From NCBI RefSeq assembly GCF_005405925.1, contig NZ_BJHV01000001.1, positions 8,990,001-9,054,000 of the forward strand: a stretch of 64,000 bases of DNA, written 5' to 3'. Positions 18,123 to 26,914 of this stretch are shown one piece after another. Position 1 is the first letter of the stretch. Every line of letters starts with the position of its first letter. The notes beneath the pieces were generated by a model. The model was not told the DNA's origin, did no database searches, and saw only the letters and a program-made list of their open reading frames with translations. The translations under genes and the position numbers were made by a program. The stretch is from Streptomyces antimycoticus. Lineage in GTDB: Bacteria > Actinomycetota > Actinomycetes > Streptomycetales > Streptomycetaceae.

Positions 18123-19055
18123 GTGATCGTTCGTGAGGCTCATGGCCTTTCGGAGCCGTCCGGTCCCACCGGGCGGCCGCTCAGCTGGTCCCGCACCGTG
18201 GCGCGGGAGGCGGTGCACCGGGTCTCGGTGGCCGAGGTGCTGCTCACCGATGTGCGTACGCACGGTGACGACCGCTTCGAGGCCGCCGCCCAGTGGCCGA
18301 GGTCCCATCCCACCTTCCCGCACGGCGGAGACGGCCGCCACCATCCGCTGATGATCGCGGAAACCCTGCGCGAGCTGGGGATCTACATCCCCACGCGGTA
18401 CTACGCGGTGCCCGCGGGAGCGCACTTCCTGATCCGGGACCTCTCCTACCGGCTGGACCCCGAGACCGAACCCCGGGCGCCGTACGGCGCCTCCGACATC
18501 ACCTGCCGGGCCGCCGTCACCGACATCCGCACCACCCCCTGCGGACGCTTCGTCTCCGGGATGCGGCTGGATGTCGTGCTGTCCGCGGGCGGCAAGCTCT
18601 TCGCCTGGGCCGGGGGCACCGCGCGCTTCCTGGACGGTACGGCCTACGCGGAGACCCGGTCCGCCTTCCACGGGCACACCGCACGCCGCAGGCTGCGCGC
18701 CGCGGTGCGGCCCTCACCTGCGCAACTGGCCGTTCCCGCGGCCCGCGACGTGCTGGTGGTACAGGACGGGGGAGTGGTCTACCTCGACCCCGCCGACCCC
18801 CGGCATCCGTTCTTCTTCGACCACTGGAGTGACCATGTGCCGGGCCTGGTACTGCTGGAGGGCGCCCGTCAGGCGGCCGCGCTGGCCACCGGCGGAACGC
18901 TGACCCGGCCCGTCGCCTGCCGCATGAAGGCGATCCGCTTCACCGAGTCGTTTCCGCCGGCCGTGGTCGAGTGCACCTCCCACGGCCGAACGTGTGTCTT
19001 CCGGCTGCGCCAGGCCGATATCTGCACGGCGGTCGGCGTGCTCCAGTACCTCTGA
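18123..19055 (+). CDS. AfsA/ScbA-like gamma-butyrolactone biosynthesis protein
   Basis: A 310-residue protein with two A-factor biosynthesis hotdog domains. The first spans about residues 20-150 (VHRVSVAEVLLTD, then FEAAAQWPRSHPTF). The second spans about 190-300 (DHWSDHVPGLVLLEGARQAA, then SFPPAVVECTS). AfsA proteins condense a beta-ketoacyl chain with dihydroxyacetone phosphate, the first step to butyrolactone autoregulators. The GTG start lacks a well-spaced ribosome binding site, which is common in this family. Its neighbours, a TetR receptor-like gene and a HAD phosphatase, support a local signalling unit. Confidence 0.85.
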   Translation: MIVREAHGLSEPSGPTGRPLSWSRTVAREAVHRVSVAEVLLTDVRTHGDDRFEAAAQWPRSHPTFPHGGDGRHHPLMIAETLRELGIYIPTRYYAVPAGAHFLIRDLSYRLDPETEPRAPYGASDITCRAAVTDIRTTPCGRFVSGMRLDVVLSAGGKLFAWAGGTARFLDGTAYAETRSAFHGHTARRRLRAAVRPSPAQLAVPAARDVLVVQDGGVVYLDPADPRHPFFFDHWSDHVPGLVLLEGARQAAALATGGTLTRPVACRMKAIRFTESFPPAVVECTSHGRTCVFRLRQADICTAVGVLQYL

Positions 19056-19155
19056 GCGACGAACACGCTGTGCGACGAACTCATGGGCGACGAACGGCCT
19101 GAACGACGAACAAACCGCCGACACTGAGTGACCTCTTGCTTACTGCGGGTCATCT

Positions 19156-19178
19156 AACTAACGTAGTGATCGTTATGT
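19156..19178. promoter_or_regulatory. Candidate ARE-like operator upstream of the HAD gene
   Basis: AACTAACG and CGTTATGTT face each other across seven bases; the core TAACG-N7-CGTTA is exact. The half-site pattern AAC-N2-AC resembles butyrolactone-receptor boxes. It lies in the 274-base gap between the AfsA-like and HAD genes, so the HAD gene probably has its own promoter. Confidence 0.4.
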
Positions 19179-19329
19179 TTCGGGCAGGCGAAGCTCACGG
19201 CCTGTACGACAGCAGCGGTCGGCGCACGGCGCCACTTCCGAGCCGCCAGGACATTTCCACTGAGCGGTTCCCCGCACGTACAGGCACTCCCTGCGCCGAT
19301 TCCTCCACCTCCCATGGAACGGCAGACAG

Positions 19330-20007
19330 ATGACAGCCGAAAAGTTTCTCGGATGGACCCCAGCCGCCATCGTCTTCGACTGCGACGGCACCCTGATGGA
19401 TTCCGAACGACACTGGGTGGAGGCGCGCGAAGTGGTGCTCAGAAACCACGGAACCGCCCCCGACGAGGAGTTCGCGCAAAGCACGAAGGGGCTCCACTAC
19501 ACCGAATGCGGCCGCATGCTGGCCGAATTCGCCGGCCGCCCCGAACTCGCCGACGAGATGACCGAACAACTCCTGGACGCCTTCCGCCGGCTGGTGGCCG
19601 AGGACCCGGTCACCATGCCGGGAGCGCCCCAACTGGTGGCGAAGGCGGCGACGTTCGCCCCGCTGGCCGTGGCCAGCAACTGTCCGCGCGACGTCGTCGA
19701 GGACGGGCTCGCCAAGGCCGGGCTGCTGCGGTACTTCGGCCATGTGCTGGTCCCCGAGGGGCAGGTGCGGCCCAAGCCGTATCCCGACGTCTATCTGGAG
19801 GCCGCCCGGCTGTGCGGTGCGGCCCCCGAGGACGCCCTCGCGGTGGAGGACTCCCACTGTGGGTTTCTGTCCGCCTCGCGCGCCGGGCTGAGGGTGCTCG
19901 GCGTCGGGCCGCGGAAGCCGGTGGACGAGCCCCCGCCGGTGGATGTGTGGGTCTCCACCCTGGCCGACCCGGAGCTGGTCAAGTGGGCGGACTCCCGGGC
20001 GGCCTGA
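19330..20007 (+). CDS. HAD-superfamily phosphatase
   Basis: A 225-residue HAD hydrolase of the beta-phosphoglucomutase-like group. It has the nucleophile motif VFDCDGTLMDSE near residue 15, the Ser/Asn in AVASNCP, and the Lys and Asp motifs KPYPDVYLEA and VEDSHCG. Because it follows an AfsA-like gene, it may remove the phosphate from the butenolide phosphate intermediate in butyrolactone synthesis. It could equally be a general sugar phosphatase. The ATG has only a weak GGAAC upstream. Confidence 0.85.
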   Translation: MTAEKFLGWTPAAIVFDCDGTLMDSERHWVEAREVVLRNHGTAPDEEFAQSTKGLHYTECGRMLAEFAGRPELADEMTEQLLDAFRRLVAEDPVTMPGAPQLVAKAATFAPLAVASNCPRDVVEDGLAKAGLLRYFGHVLVPEGQVRPKPYPDVYLEAARLCGAAPEDALAVEDSHCGFLSASRAGLRVLGVGPRKPVDEPPPVDVWVSTLADPELVKWADSRAA

Positions 20008-20050
20008 GGGACTGACGCACGCCCACCGCCTGGTCGGCGGGTGCCGCGCG

Positions 20051-20575
20051 TCACTTCTTCCCGTCGTGGCCCGTATGGCTCGCCGAGCTGTCCATGCCCT
20101 CCATGCCGTCCATCCCGTCCCCCTGCTTCATCCCGTCATGGGACGCACCGTGGGACATCCCCTTCTCGAGGGATCCGCCGAGCTTCTCGCGCAGGGGCTC
20201 CAGTGAGCTCATGGACAGACCGGTGACCGACCAGCGCTTGCCGACCAGGTACATGCCCCCATAGTCCTTCGACGTCGTCAGCCAGTCGTGCTGGCCCTTG
20301 TCGGTGGCGAAGGTGACCATCGTGAACCGCTTCCCGCCGGACCCGCAGGCGCCCTGGCGCAGCTCGTCCGCCTCGGTGATGACCGTGGCCTTGCAGCCGA
20401 TGGCGTCGGCGATCTTCGTCAGCGGCGCGGGTTTGCCGGGCCTGGCGAACTCCTTGGTGGCGGGGGAGACCTTCTTCTGCTCGTGCTTGGCGTCGTGTGC
20501 CTGATCGCCTCCACCGCAGCCGGCCAGGAACAGCAGGGCCGCGCCGACCGCGGTGGCACGCAGTGCGAGTGACAC
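20051..20575 (-). CDS. Secreted lipoprotein, paralogue of the one at 41594-42031
   Basis: A 174-residue lipoprotein. The GTG at 20575 has GGGAGG upstream, followed by a short n-region, a hydrophobic stretch and the lipobox LAGC. The conserved part has two cysteines (IGCKA and QGACG) and the block DKGQHDWLTTSKDYGGMYLVGKRW (split here: DKGQHDWL, then YGGMYLVG-RW). The C-terminus is Met/His/Gly/Asp-rich (about residues 145-174), possibly metal-binding. A second gene in this window encodes the same core. The function is unknown; the position beside a redox operon is suggestive. Confidence 0.75.
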   Translation of the reverse strand: MSLALRATAVGAALLFLAGCGGGDQAHDAKHEQKKVSPATKEFARPGKPAPLTKIADAIGCKATVITEADELRQGACGSGGKRFTMVTFATDKGQHDWLTTSKDYGGMYLVGKRWSVTGLSMSSLEPLREKLGGSLEKGMSHGASHDGMKQGDGMDGMEGMDSSASHTGHDGKK

Positions 20576-20666
20576 ATCAACCTCCCGTAGAAAATCCGGC
20601 GGGGCGGCCCGGGCCGGACGGCCTCGGGCCACCCGCCGCGGTGGACCGTAAGTGATGGAGTCTGTC

Positions 20667-21644
20667 TTACTGGCCCGCCTTCTTGCCCTTGTCGGTGACC
20701 GCGAACCAGGTGCCCTTCACGCCCTGGCCGTTGATGTCCCCGGGCTTCTTGTCCCCGGTGAAGGTGTACAGCAGCCAGCAGTCGAACGCCGCCTGCTTGG
20801 TGCCGTCGGGGCGCTTGAAGGAGGTGACCTTCGCGGCGTCGAGCCCGGCGACCTTCGTGGTGTCCACGGCCTTGACGGGCTTCCAGGTGTCCAGGCAGGC
20901 ACCGAGGCAGCCGGTCTTCATCGGCCAGGCGCTGTCCTTGTTGAACCGGTAGACGGTCATGCCCTTGCCGTCCACGATGATCTTGCCCAGCTCGGCGTTG
21001 TTGTTGACCATGAGCTGGAGGCTGTCGTCCGCGGCCGCGGTCTTGCCGGCCGGCTTTCCGTCGGGCGCCAGCGCGTTCCAGGTGCCGCCCACGCCCTGGC
21101 CCTTGGTGTCACCCGGCTTGGCGTCGCCCGCGAAGCGGTAGACCGGCCAGCCCGCCAGCGTGAGCTGCTTGGTGCCGTCGGAGCGGGTGACCGAGCCCAG
21201 CTTGCTCGATTCGATACCGGTGGTGGCCGCGGCGTCGTCCGCGGGCACCGCAGGCCACTTGGTGGCGCAGTCGTCGTTGCAGTTGGACTTGGCGGGCTTG
21301 GGGGTGTCCTCGTCGAACCGGTAGAGGGTCCAGCCCTTGCTGTCGGTGACGAACTTGCCCAGCTTGGCGTCCTCCTTGACCGCCAGCTGCTTGGCCGGAC
21401 CGGTGCGCTCGGCCTCGCCGCCCGCGGCGGCACCGGTGTCGCCGCCCGCCTCGTAACCGCCGGTCGCGCCGGCCACCGCGCCCGCGCCCGCCGACGCGGA
21501 GGCCCCCGCACCCACCGTCTGACTGCCACCCGCCGGCTGCACGTTGGCGCTGCCCGCGGAGTTGTCCTTGCTGCTGCCGCAAGCCGCCGTCAGCAGAACC
21601 ATCGCTACCGACACCCCGGCGAACGCGATGTGACGCTTCTCCAT
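20667..21644 (-). CDS. SCO0930-like lipoprotein with Yx(FWY)xxD repeats
   Basis: A 325-residue lipoprotein with lipobox TAAC. A Gly/Ala-rich linker (about residues 35-80) is followed by at least three copies of the secreted repeat known from the COG4315/PF03640 family (LYRFDEDT-PKPAK-SNCNDDC, then VYRFAGD, then VYRFNKDSAW-P-TGCLGACLDTW, then LYTFTGD). Each full copy has the YxFxxD motif and two copies keep a Cx3C pair ahead of W-(P/K). The ATG at 21644 was chosen because GAGGG sits 6 bases upstream. It lies on the outer face of the membrane, downstream of a flavoprotein and a cytochrome-b-like gene. Confidence 0.85.
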   Translation of the reverse strand: MEKRHIAFAGVSVAMVLLTAACGSSKDNSAGSANVQPAGGSQTVGAGASASAGAGAVAGATGGYEAGGDTGAAAGGEAERTGPAKQLAVKEDAKLGKFVTDSKGWTLYRFDEDTPKPAKSNCNDDCATKWPAVPADDAAATTGIESSKLGSVTRSDGTKQLTLAGWPVYRFAGDAKPGDTKGQGVGGTWNALAPDGKPAGKTAAADDSLQLMVNNNAELGKIIVDGKGMTVYRFNKDSAWPMKTGCLGACLDTWKPVKAVDTTKVAGLDAAKVTSFKRPDGTKQAAFDCWLLYTFTGDKKPGDINGQGVKGTWFAVTDKGKKAGQ

Positions 21645-21846
21645 GACCATCCCTCTGCAATCTCGATCGGTCCGGCGGTGATTGCGCCGACGTGATGTCC
21701 ATACGGAGCCCGCGCGGACCGGCGCTCAGCGGCTTCCGAATTTGTCACCTGACGCAAAAAACGCCGGATCCTTGAGCGCACAGCAGTCGACGGCCGTTGC
21801 GCACGACCGTCGTGGTGTCGGGTGGTGCGGTGGATCAGCCGGTGGC

Positions 21847-23370
21847 CTACTCCTCGATACGCAGCGCCAGGGCGGGGCAGCGCCGGACCGCGCGCACCGC
21901 CTGGGCCCGTAGCTGCCGGGGCACATCCATCTTGGCCGAGGCCGGATAGCCGTCGATGCCGAGTGTCAGCACCTCGGGCGGCAGGATGTCCGCGCACAGC
22001 CCGTGGCCCTGGCACAGCGACCAGTCCACCAGGAGCTTTTCCATCGGCCCCCGCTGGGGGCGCTCGTCGCGCGCCGCGGGGTTCAGCGGGGCGGGCGGCA
22101 GGGCCGGCGGCAGGGCGTCCTCCGGCAGCGGCAGCACGCCCATCGTGGGCCGTCCGCAGCCGGCGCCGAGCGCATGCGCCTCGAACTCCTCGGGGAACGC
22201 GTCCAGCGCGGTGGTCACGAAACCGGCGGTGCCGTCGGGATGGCTGCAGGCCCCGCGCCCCCGCACCGAGTTGACGTAGGCGCGCACATTGTCGATCGAG
22301 GCCTGGCCGCCGCCGCGCTCCACCTGGCCGATGGCGTCCGCGAGCGCCGGCAGCCCGATGAAGCACGGCCCGCACTGACCGGCCGTCTCGGCGGCCAGCC
22401 AGCGCGCCACCCGTGCGGTCTCGCCGAGCGGGCAGGTGTTCTCGGGGATGGGCAGCACCGCCCCGGCGCCCAGCCGGGCGCCGTACTTCTTCATGGACTC
22501 CCGGGAGATGGTGGCGGCGTTGATGCTCCGGGGGTCCAGCCACTTGCCGTGGTAGCCGCCCACCAGCACCGCCTGGCCGGGGGTGAGACCGCACAGCTCC
22601 AGGACGTAGGTCAGCGGCACCCCGGTGGGCGTCTCCAGCACGTACTTCCCGCCGACCGTCAGCAGCGTCGTGCCCGGTTCGGTGGGCAGCCCCACCGAGC
22701 GGTACGGCAGGGCGCCCATCCGCGCCGCCACCGCGAGCTGGGCGAAGGTCTCGGTGTTGGACAGCAGGGTGGGCAGACCGCTGAGCCCGCTGTCGCTGGT
22801 CCGGATCTTCCGGCCGTTGGGGATGGCCGGGGCGCCGCTGATGCCGTTGATGACCGCGCCGCCCTCACCGGCGACGAACCGGTCCGGGGTGCGGTTCACG
22901 CTCACCGGGACCCCGCTGGGGCCGCGTTCGGCGATCGCGGCGGCCACGGACTCCTCGACATCCATGCGGTGCACCGCGATGGCGACCTCCTCGGCACCGA
23001 GCGCCTCGGCGGCCAGGACGGCGCCGTCGATCACCAGATGCGGGGTGTGCAGCAGCAGCGCGGTGTCCTTGAGGCAGCTGGGCTCGCCCTCGCTGCCATT
23101 GACCACGACGGCGCAGCGGCCCTCGCGCCGGCCGGCCGACTCCACGACGGCCTGGACCTTGGTGGCGAAGGGGAAACCGGCGCCGCCGCGCCCGCGCAGA
23201 TCGATGTTCTCCGCGAGCGCCACGAGTTCATCCGCCCGGAGGGCGGGCATGGTGCCATGAACGGTCAGATGGCCGACCCGGTCGAGCCGGTACACCTCGT
23301 CGAGCCCGGCCAGCAGCCGGGGCGGATCGACACAGGCGAGCCTGGGTTTGGTCGTGATCACCGGTCCCAC
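21847..23370 (-). CDS. NuoF-like flavoprotein fused to a C-terminal ferredoxin
   Basis: A 507-residue protein. The NuoF-like part (about residues 30-430) has the NADH/FMN-site glycine-rich LRGRGGAGFPFATK and VVNGSEGEP, an SLBB-like segment, and the Fe-S motif (GQCGPC, with a later Cys in RGACSH). The last 65 residues are a separate small ferredoxin (CQGHGLC, then RRCP) of the type that serves P450s. It probably oxidises NAD(P)H and passes electrons through its own ferredoxin to the membrane protein encoded just upstream, with which it overlaps by 13 bases. The start is a GTG. The electron acceptor is not known. Confidence 0.85.
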   Translation of the reverse strand: MGPVITTKPRLACVDPPRLLAGLDEVYRLDRVGHLTVHGTMPALRADELVALAENIDLRGRGGAGFPFATKVQAVVESAGRREGRCAVVVNGSEGEPSCLKDTALLLHTPHLVIDGAVLAAEALGAEEVAIAVHRMDVEESVAAAIAERGPSGVPVSVNRTPDRFVAGEGGAVINGISGAPAIPNGRKIRTSDSGLSGLPTLLSNTETFAQLAVAARMGALPYRSVGLPTEPGTTLLTVGGKYVLETPTGVPLTYVLELCGLTPGQAVLVGGYHGKWLDPRSINAATISRESMKKYGARLGAGAVLPIPENTCPLGETARVARWLAAETAGQCGPCFIGLPALADAIGQVERGGGQASIDNVRAYVNSVRGRGACSHPDGTAGFVTTALDAFPEEFEAHALGAGCGRPTMGVLPLPEDALPPALPPAPLNPAARDERPQRGPMEKLLVDWSLCQGHGLCADILPPEVLTLGIDGYPASAKMDVPRQLRAQAVRAVRRCPALALRIEE

Positions 23371-24257
23371 CCGCGAGAGGCACCGAGCGGCTGACTGTCA
23401 CGCGAGCCGGGCTCGGCCGAACGGGGGCGCGGCACGGTGGGATCGGCCCGCCGGGTCCGGCCCTCCTGCATGCTGCGGGCGGGAGGATTCCTGACCTCGA
23501 TGCCGTCCGCCCGGTCGATGTCCTGGCGCCGCCGCGCGACCAGCCGCAGCCACAGCGCGATGGCCACACCGGCCAGGGCGGCGATGTAGCCGTAGGTGGC
23601 CCAGGTCTTGGCGGCGCGTCCCGCCTTCAGGCCGTGGATCAGCGCGGCACACCACGCCGGATAGGCGCCCACATGCAGCGCCCGCCACCAGCGGTACCGC
23701 CAGCGGGAGTTGCCGGCCGAGGCGAACGAGCTGCGCACCGCACCGGTCACCGCGGCGATCACGAAGAGATAGCCGGCGATGGTGCCGAGTCCGATCAACA
23801 CCGGCTGATTTGCGTCAGCGAACGGGAGCACGATGGACGCGGCGTTGGTGTGGCTCTCCGCGATCTTGACCCAGATGTGAACGGCCAGGAAGAGCAGACC
23901 GGCGACCGCGGCCGCCCGGTGGATTGCCTGGGCCATCAGCCGCTGCCTGGTGTGCAGGATCAGCTGGTCGGTCGCGGCGAGCCCCCACAGCACCGCCGAC
24001 GTCAGACAGACCAGCGCGAGCACACCCGCGCCGAAGTCGAGGAACGCAAAGGTCTTGGCGAACGCGCCCGCGTCCCAGGCCACATACAGGGACAGCGCGA
24101 TGGAGCCGAGAATGGCGTAGATCCGGATGTGGCGTGGCCATCCCATCCCGGATGGATCACGCTGCTGAGTCCGGCGAGCGGCCCGTCGTCCGCCTCGAGC
24201 CCGGCGTCCCCCGTGACGCCCCTGCGAGGAGGGGAGCGGCGTTTGGGACATGGACAT
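23358..24257 (-). CDS. Cytochrome-b/ferric-reductase-like membrane protein
   Basis: A 299-residue protein with an Arg-rich N-terminus and about six hydrophobic helices between residues 45 and 240. Helix-embedded histidines (AIHRAAAVAG, AVHIWVKI, ALHVGAYPAWCAALIHGL) suggest bis-histidine haem binding as in ferric-reductase-like transmembrane domains. The C-terminal tail is cytoplasmic and charged. The ATG at 24257 has GGGAGG 7 bases upstream; an earlier reading has no such site. It is the first gene of the leftward redox operon. Confidence 0.75.
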   Translation of the reverse strand: MSMSQTPLPSSQGRHGGRRARGGRRAARRTQQRDPSGMGWPRHIRIYAILGSIALSLYVAWDAGAFAKTFAFLDFGAGVLALVCLTSAVLWGLAATDQLILHTRQRLMAQAIHRAAAVAGLLFLAVHIWVKIAESHTNAASIVLPFADANQPVLIGLGTIAGYLFVIAAVTGAVRSSFASAGNSRWRYRWWRALHVGAYPAWCAALIHGLKAGRAAKTWATYGYIAALAGVAIALWLRLVARRRQDIDRADGIEVRNPPARSMQEGRTRRADPTVPRPRSAEPGSRDSQPLGASRGWDR

Positions 24258-24527
24258 TGGAGCCTCCCGATCGCGCGGATTCGCGCGGGTGACGAGATAC
24301 GTCAAAGTCGTCTTGGGGGCAGCAGCTTCTCGGAAGTACACGTGATCTCCATAAGATTTGTCGTAACGTGACAACTTCTAGTGGACGGACCCTGACCACG
24401 CCGTCCCCGGCTGATCCACTGTCGTTTCAATGGCAAAGAACCGGCAAAGTGTCGGGACCGGGTGGGGCAGGGTCCTCTATGACGTAGCGGAGGACCCTCG
24501 ACTCCCTGACCGGTACTGGACGAACCG

Positions 24528-25786
24528 GTGACGGAGGCAACCTCCACGGACCTGGCCGACCCCCCAACGGCCAGGTCTCCCCCCGGCAAGAACGAGGTAA
24601 TGATGGGCGAACTCGTGAACCGCATCTGGTCCCGCCCCCGTGGTGAGTGGACCCGAGTGCTGCGCAATGAACTCCCGTCCCTGGCCGACGAGGTGGTTGA
24701 GAACCTTCGGCACAGAATTCCGGGATTCGCCGAACTTCTGGAGGACTCTGAGCGAGACAAGGTCCGAGGGGGAGTCGAGCAGGCTCTCCTGACGGCACTC
24801 GGCCACCGCAAGGCGGGCGAGGACGGCGTGGGTGAGCAGGCCGCGACCCCCGCCTCCGGTGAGGAGGCGCTGGTCGAGGTGCCGCCCGAGCGGGCCCGGC
24901 GCGATCTGTTCGAGGCCCTCATCGGTGAAGTGGCGGTCTCCGAGCGCACCCTGATGGAGCTCTCCCGGGCCGCCCGGTGGCCGCTTCCCGAGACGGTGCA
25001 GGCCATCGCCCTGCCCACCCCGGGCGAGGCACCGCAGTTGGCCGCCGTGCTGGGTGACACCCTCATCGGCGCGGTCGGCGACGAGCTGTGCCTGCTGATC
25101 CCCGACCCGGACGCGGACCCGGGGCCCACAGTGGAGACCGCCGCCACCGCCGCCACCGCCGCCACCCCGGAAGGCGACCGGGAGCCGGAGCGCGAAGCGC
25201 CCGCCGAGCCCGGCACCCGGGCGGCGCTGGAGACCGCGCTGCGCGGCCGTACCGCAGCCGTGGGCCATGTGGTGCCGCTCAACGACGCTTCCTCGTCGGT
25301 GCGTTGGGCACGGCGCTTGCTGACCCTGGCACCCGCCCGCCCCGGCCCCGAGGCCCGGGTGCTCTTCGTCGACGACCATCTGTCGATGCTGCTGCTCCTG
25401 CAGGACGAGTCGCTGGTCCGGGCGCTGGCCGCCCGGTGGCTCAAGCCGCTGGTCGGGCTGACCCCCGGCAGAGCGAGCGGCTGCAGATGACGCTGCTGGC
25501 CTGGCTGGAGGGCGGTGGCGCGCCCGAGGCGGCCAAGGCCCTCAAGGTGCATCCGCAGACCGTGCGCTATCGGCTGCGCCAGATCGAGAAGCTCTTCGGG
25601 CCGGGCCTGCGGGATCCCCGAATACGCTTCGAGCTGGAGATGGCGCTGCGCGGCCGCAGGCTGATGGCGCAGATGGACCGGATACGGCGCCACGCGTCCC
25701 GGGTCGGCCGCCGGACCCGTGCCGGTGCGCCCCCCGGTGTCCGTCCGCTGGGCATCGCCAGGGAGGCGCGCGTCAACGGACTCTGA
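24528..25786 (+). CDS. PucR-type transcriptional regulator (frameshifted as sequenced)
   Basis: The C-terminal PucR/CdaR helix-turn-helix is clear (about residues 325-390: AKALKVHPQTVRYRLRQIE). A GGDEF-like middle region and an N-terminal part (ELVNRIWSRPRGEWTRVLR) common to Streptomyces regulators precede it. The frame breaks in CCCCCGG 25462-25468; one added base joins GLTPG to QSERLQMTLLAWLE, giving about 419 residues. Six repeats of GCCACCGCC near 25145 encode TAATAATAAT. GTG 24528 or ATG 24603 may be the start. It is divergent from the redox operon with a 270-base AT-richer gap and may control it. Confidence 0.75.
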
Positions 25787-25799
25787 CCCGCAGAAGGCG

Positions 25800-25831
25800 A
25801 ACCGCCGGCCGCGCTCACACGGTCGGCGGTT
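25800..25831 (+). terminator. Rho-independent-type terminator after the PucR-type gene
   Basis: AACCGCCGGCCG and CGGTCGGCGGTT pair in a 12-bp stem (one G-T wobble) around an 8-base loop, followed by TTTTCG. It lies 14 bases after the stop, pointing rightward, and also separates the convergent sigma gene. Confidence 0.75.
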
Positions 25832-25978
25832 TTCGCTGTCACGGGTGGATCCGGCGCCCGCCGCTCGGACGACGCGGATCGCCGGAGGAGGGCCCTAGCT
25901 CAACTACCACCGACCCCACACCGGAATCAGCGGCCACACCCCAGCCAGCCGCGTCACCAACCTGTCCGGTCAGCACAC

Positions 25979-26914
25979 CTAGCCTCGCGCCCCGGCGGGC
26001 GCCGCGGTACGCGGGGCTGTGCGCATCGCCGCGTTCAGGCCGAGCAGTTCGCTGTAGGCGTGGGAGCAGAAGGCGCATCCGGCCAGATGGCGCGCGAGCG
26101 CCCGGCCGCGCACCCCGCCCCGGCGCACCGAGGCGCCGATCTGGCCGCTGTAGTGCCGGCACCGGTCGTCGCGTGCCGACTCCAGATGGGCCCGCAGATA
26201 CGACTCCCGCAGCCCCTCCCGGGCCCGGAAGGCCAGCGAGGTCACCCCGCTGGGGGAGATGCCCAGGAGCACGGCCACCCGGTGCGGGGACTCCTCCTCG
26301 ACGAGGGTCAGCCACAGCACGATCTGCCAGCGCTCGGGAAGCCCCCGGAAGCTGCGGATGAGCAACCGGCGGTCCTCCCGGGCCACCAGATACTGCTGGG
26401 GATCGGCCGTGGACGCGTACTGCCGCCAGGACTCGAAGTCGGCGGTCAGCAGCACCCGGCGCGCCCCGGCGCTCCACTCCGTCGCCGTATGGCGCACCAC
26501 CGTGAGCAGATACGGCCGCCAGGGACCCCGGGGTCCGCCCCCGGCGCGAACGGCCTGGAAGGTGCGGAAGAACGCCTCGGAGGCCAGGTCCTCGGCGTCA
26601 TGCGGGTCACGGCAGCAGGTCAGGGCGTAGCGCAGGGTCGCCGCGTGGTGGCGGCGGTAGAGCAGGTCGCCCGCCGCCGGGCTGCTGCTGCCCGACCGGT
26701 AATCCTCCGCCAATTGCCGGGTGAGTTCGTGGTCCGAGAGGGGGCGGACCGGGCGGTCGGTATGCTCCTGGCCCTGGAGCCCCTCGGTGTCCGGATGTTC
26801 CGCCGCCGGAGGGTCGGTGGCCGCGTCGTCGTCCGCGGCCTCGTGTAAGTGTCCGGTGACAGCGCGACGCGCGCCGGCCTTACGGCCGACGCGCGCCTGG
26901 TGATCGTGTTCCAT
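25979..26914 (-). CDS. ECF sigma factor with fused C-terminal zinc-finger (ZAS-like) domain
   Basis: A 311-residue protein. A disordered N-terminus of about 60 residues is followed by sigma region 2 (LTCCRDPHDAEDLASEAFFR, near residue 115), sigma region 4 (LLGISPSGVTSLAFRAREGL, near residue 225) and a tail with H-x3-C-x2-C (RHLAGCAFC). That motif is the anti-sigma zinc-binding signature, so sigma and sensor may be in one chain. The ATG overlaps the DUF1996 stop (TGATG), so translation is coupled. It is probably the regulator of its own operon with DUF4142 and DUF1996. Confidence 0.82.
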   Translation of the reverse strand: MEHDHQARVGRKAGARRAVTGHLHEAADDDAATDPPAAEHPDTEGLQGQEHTDRPVRPLSDHELTRQLAEDYRSGSSSPAAGDLLYRRHHAATLRYALTCCRDPHDAEDLASEAFFRTFQAVRAGGGPRGPWRPYLLTVVRHTATEWSAGARRVLLTADFESWRQYASTADPQQYLVAREDRRLLIRSFRGLPERWQIVLWLTLVEEESPHRVAVLLGISPSGVTSLAFRAREGLRESYLRAHLESARDDRCRHYSGQIGASVRRGGVRGRALARHLAGCAFCSHAYSELLGLNAAMRTAPRTAAPAGARG

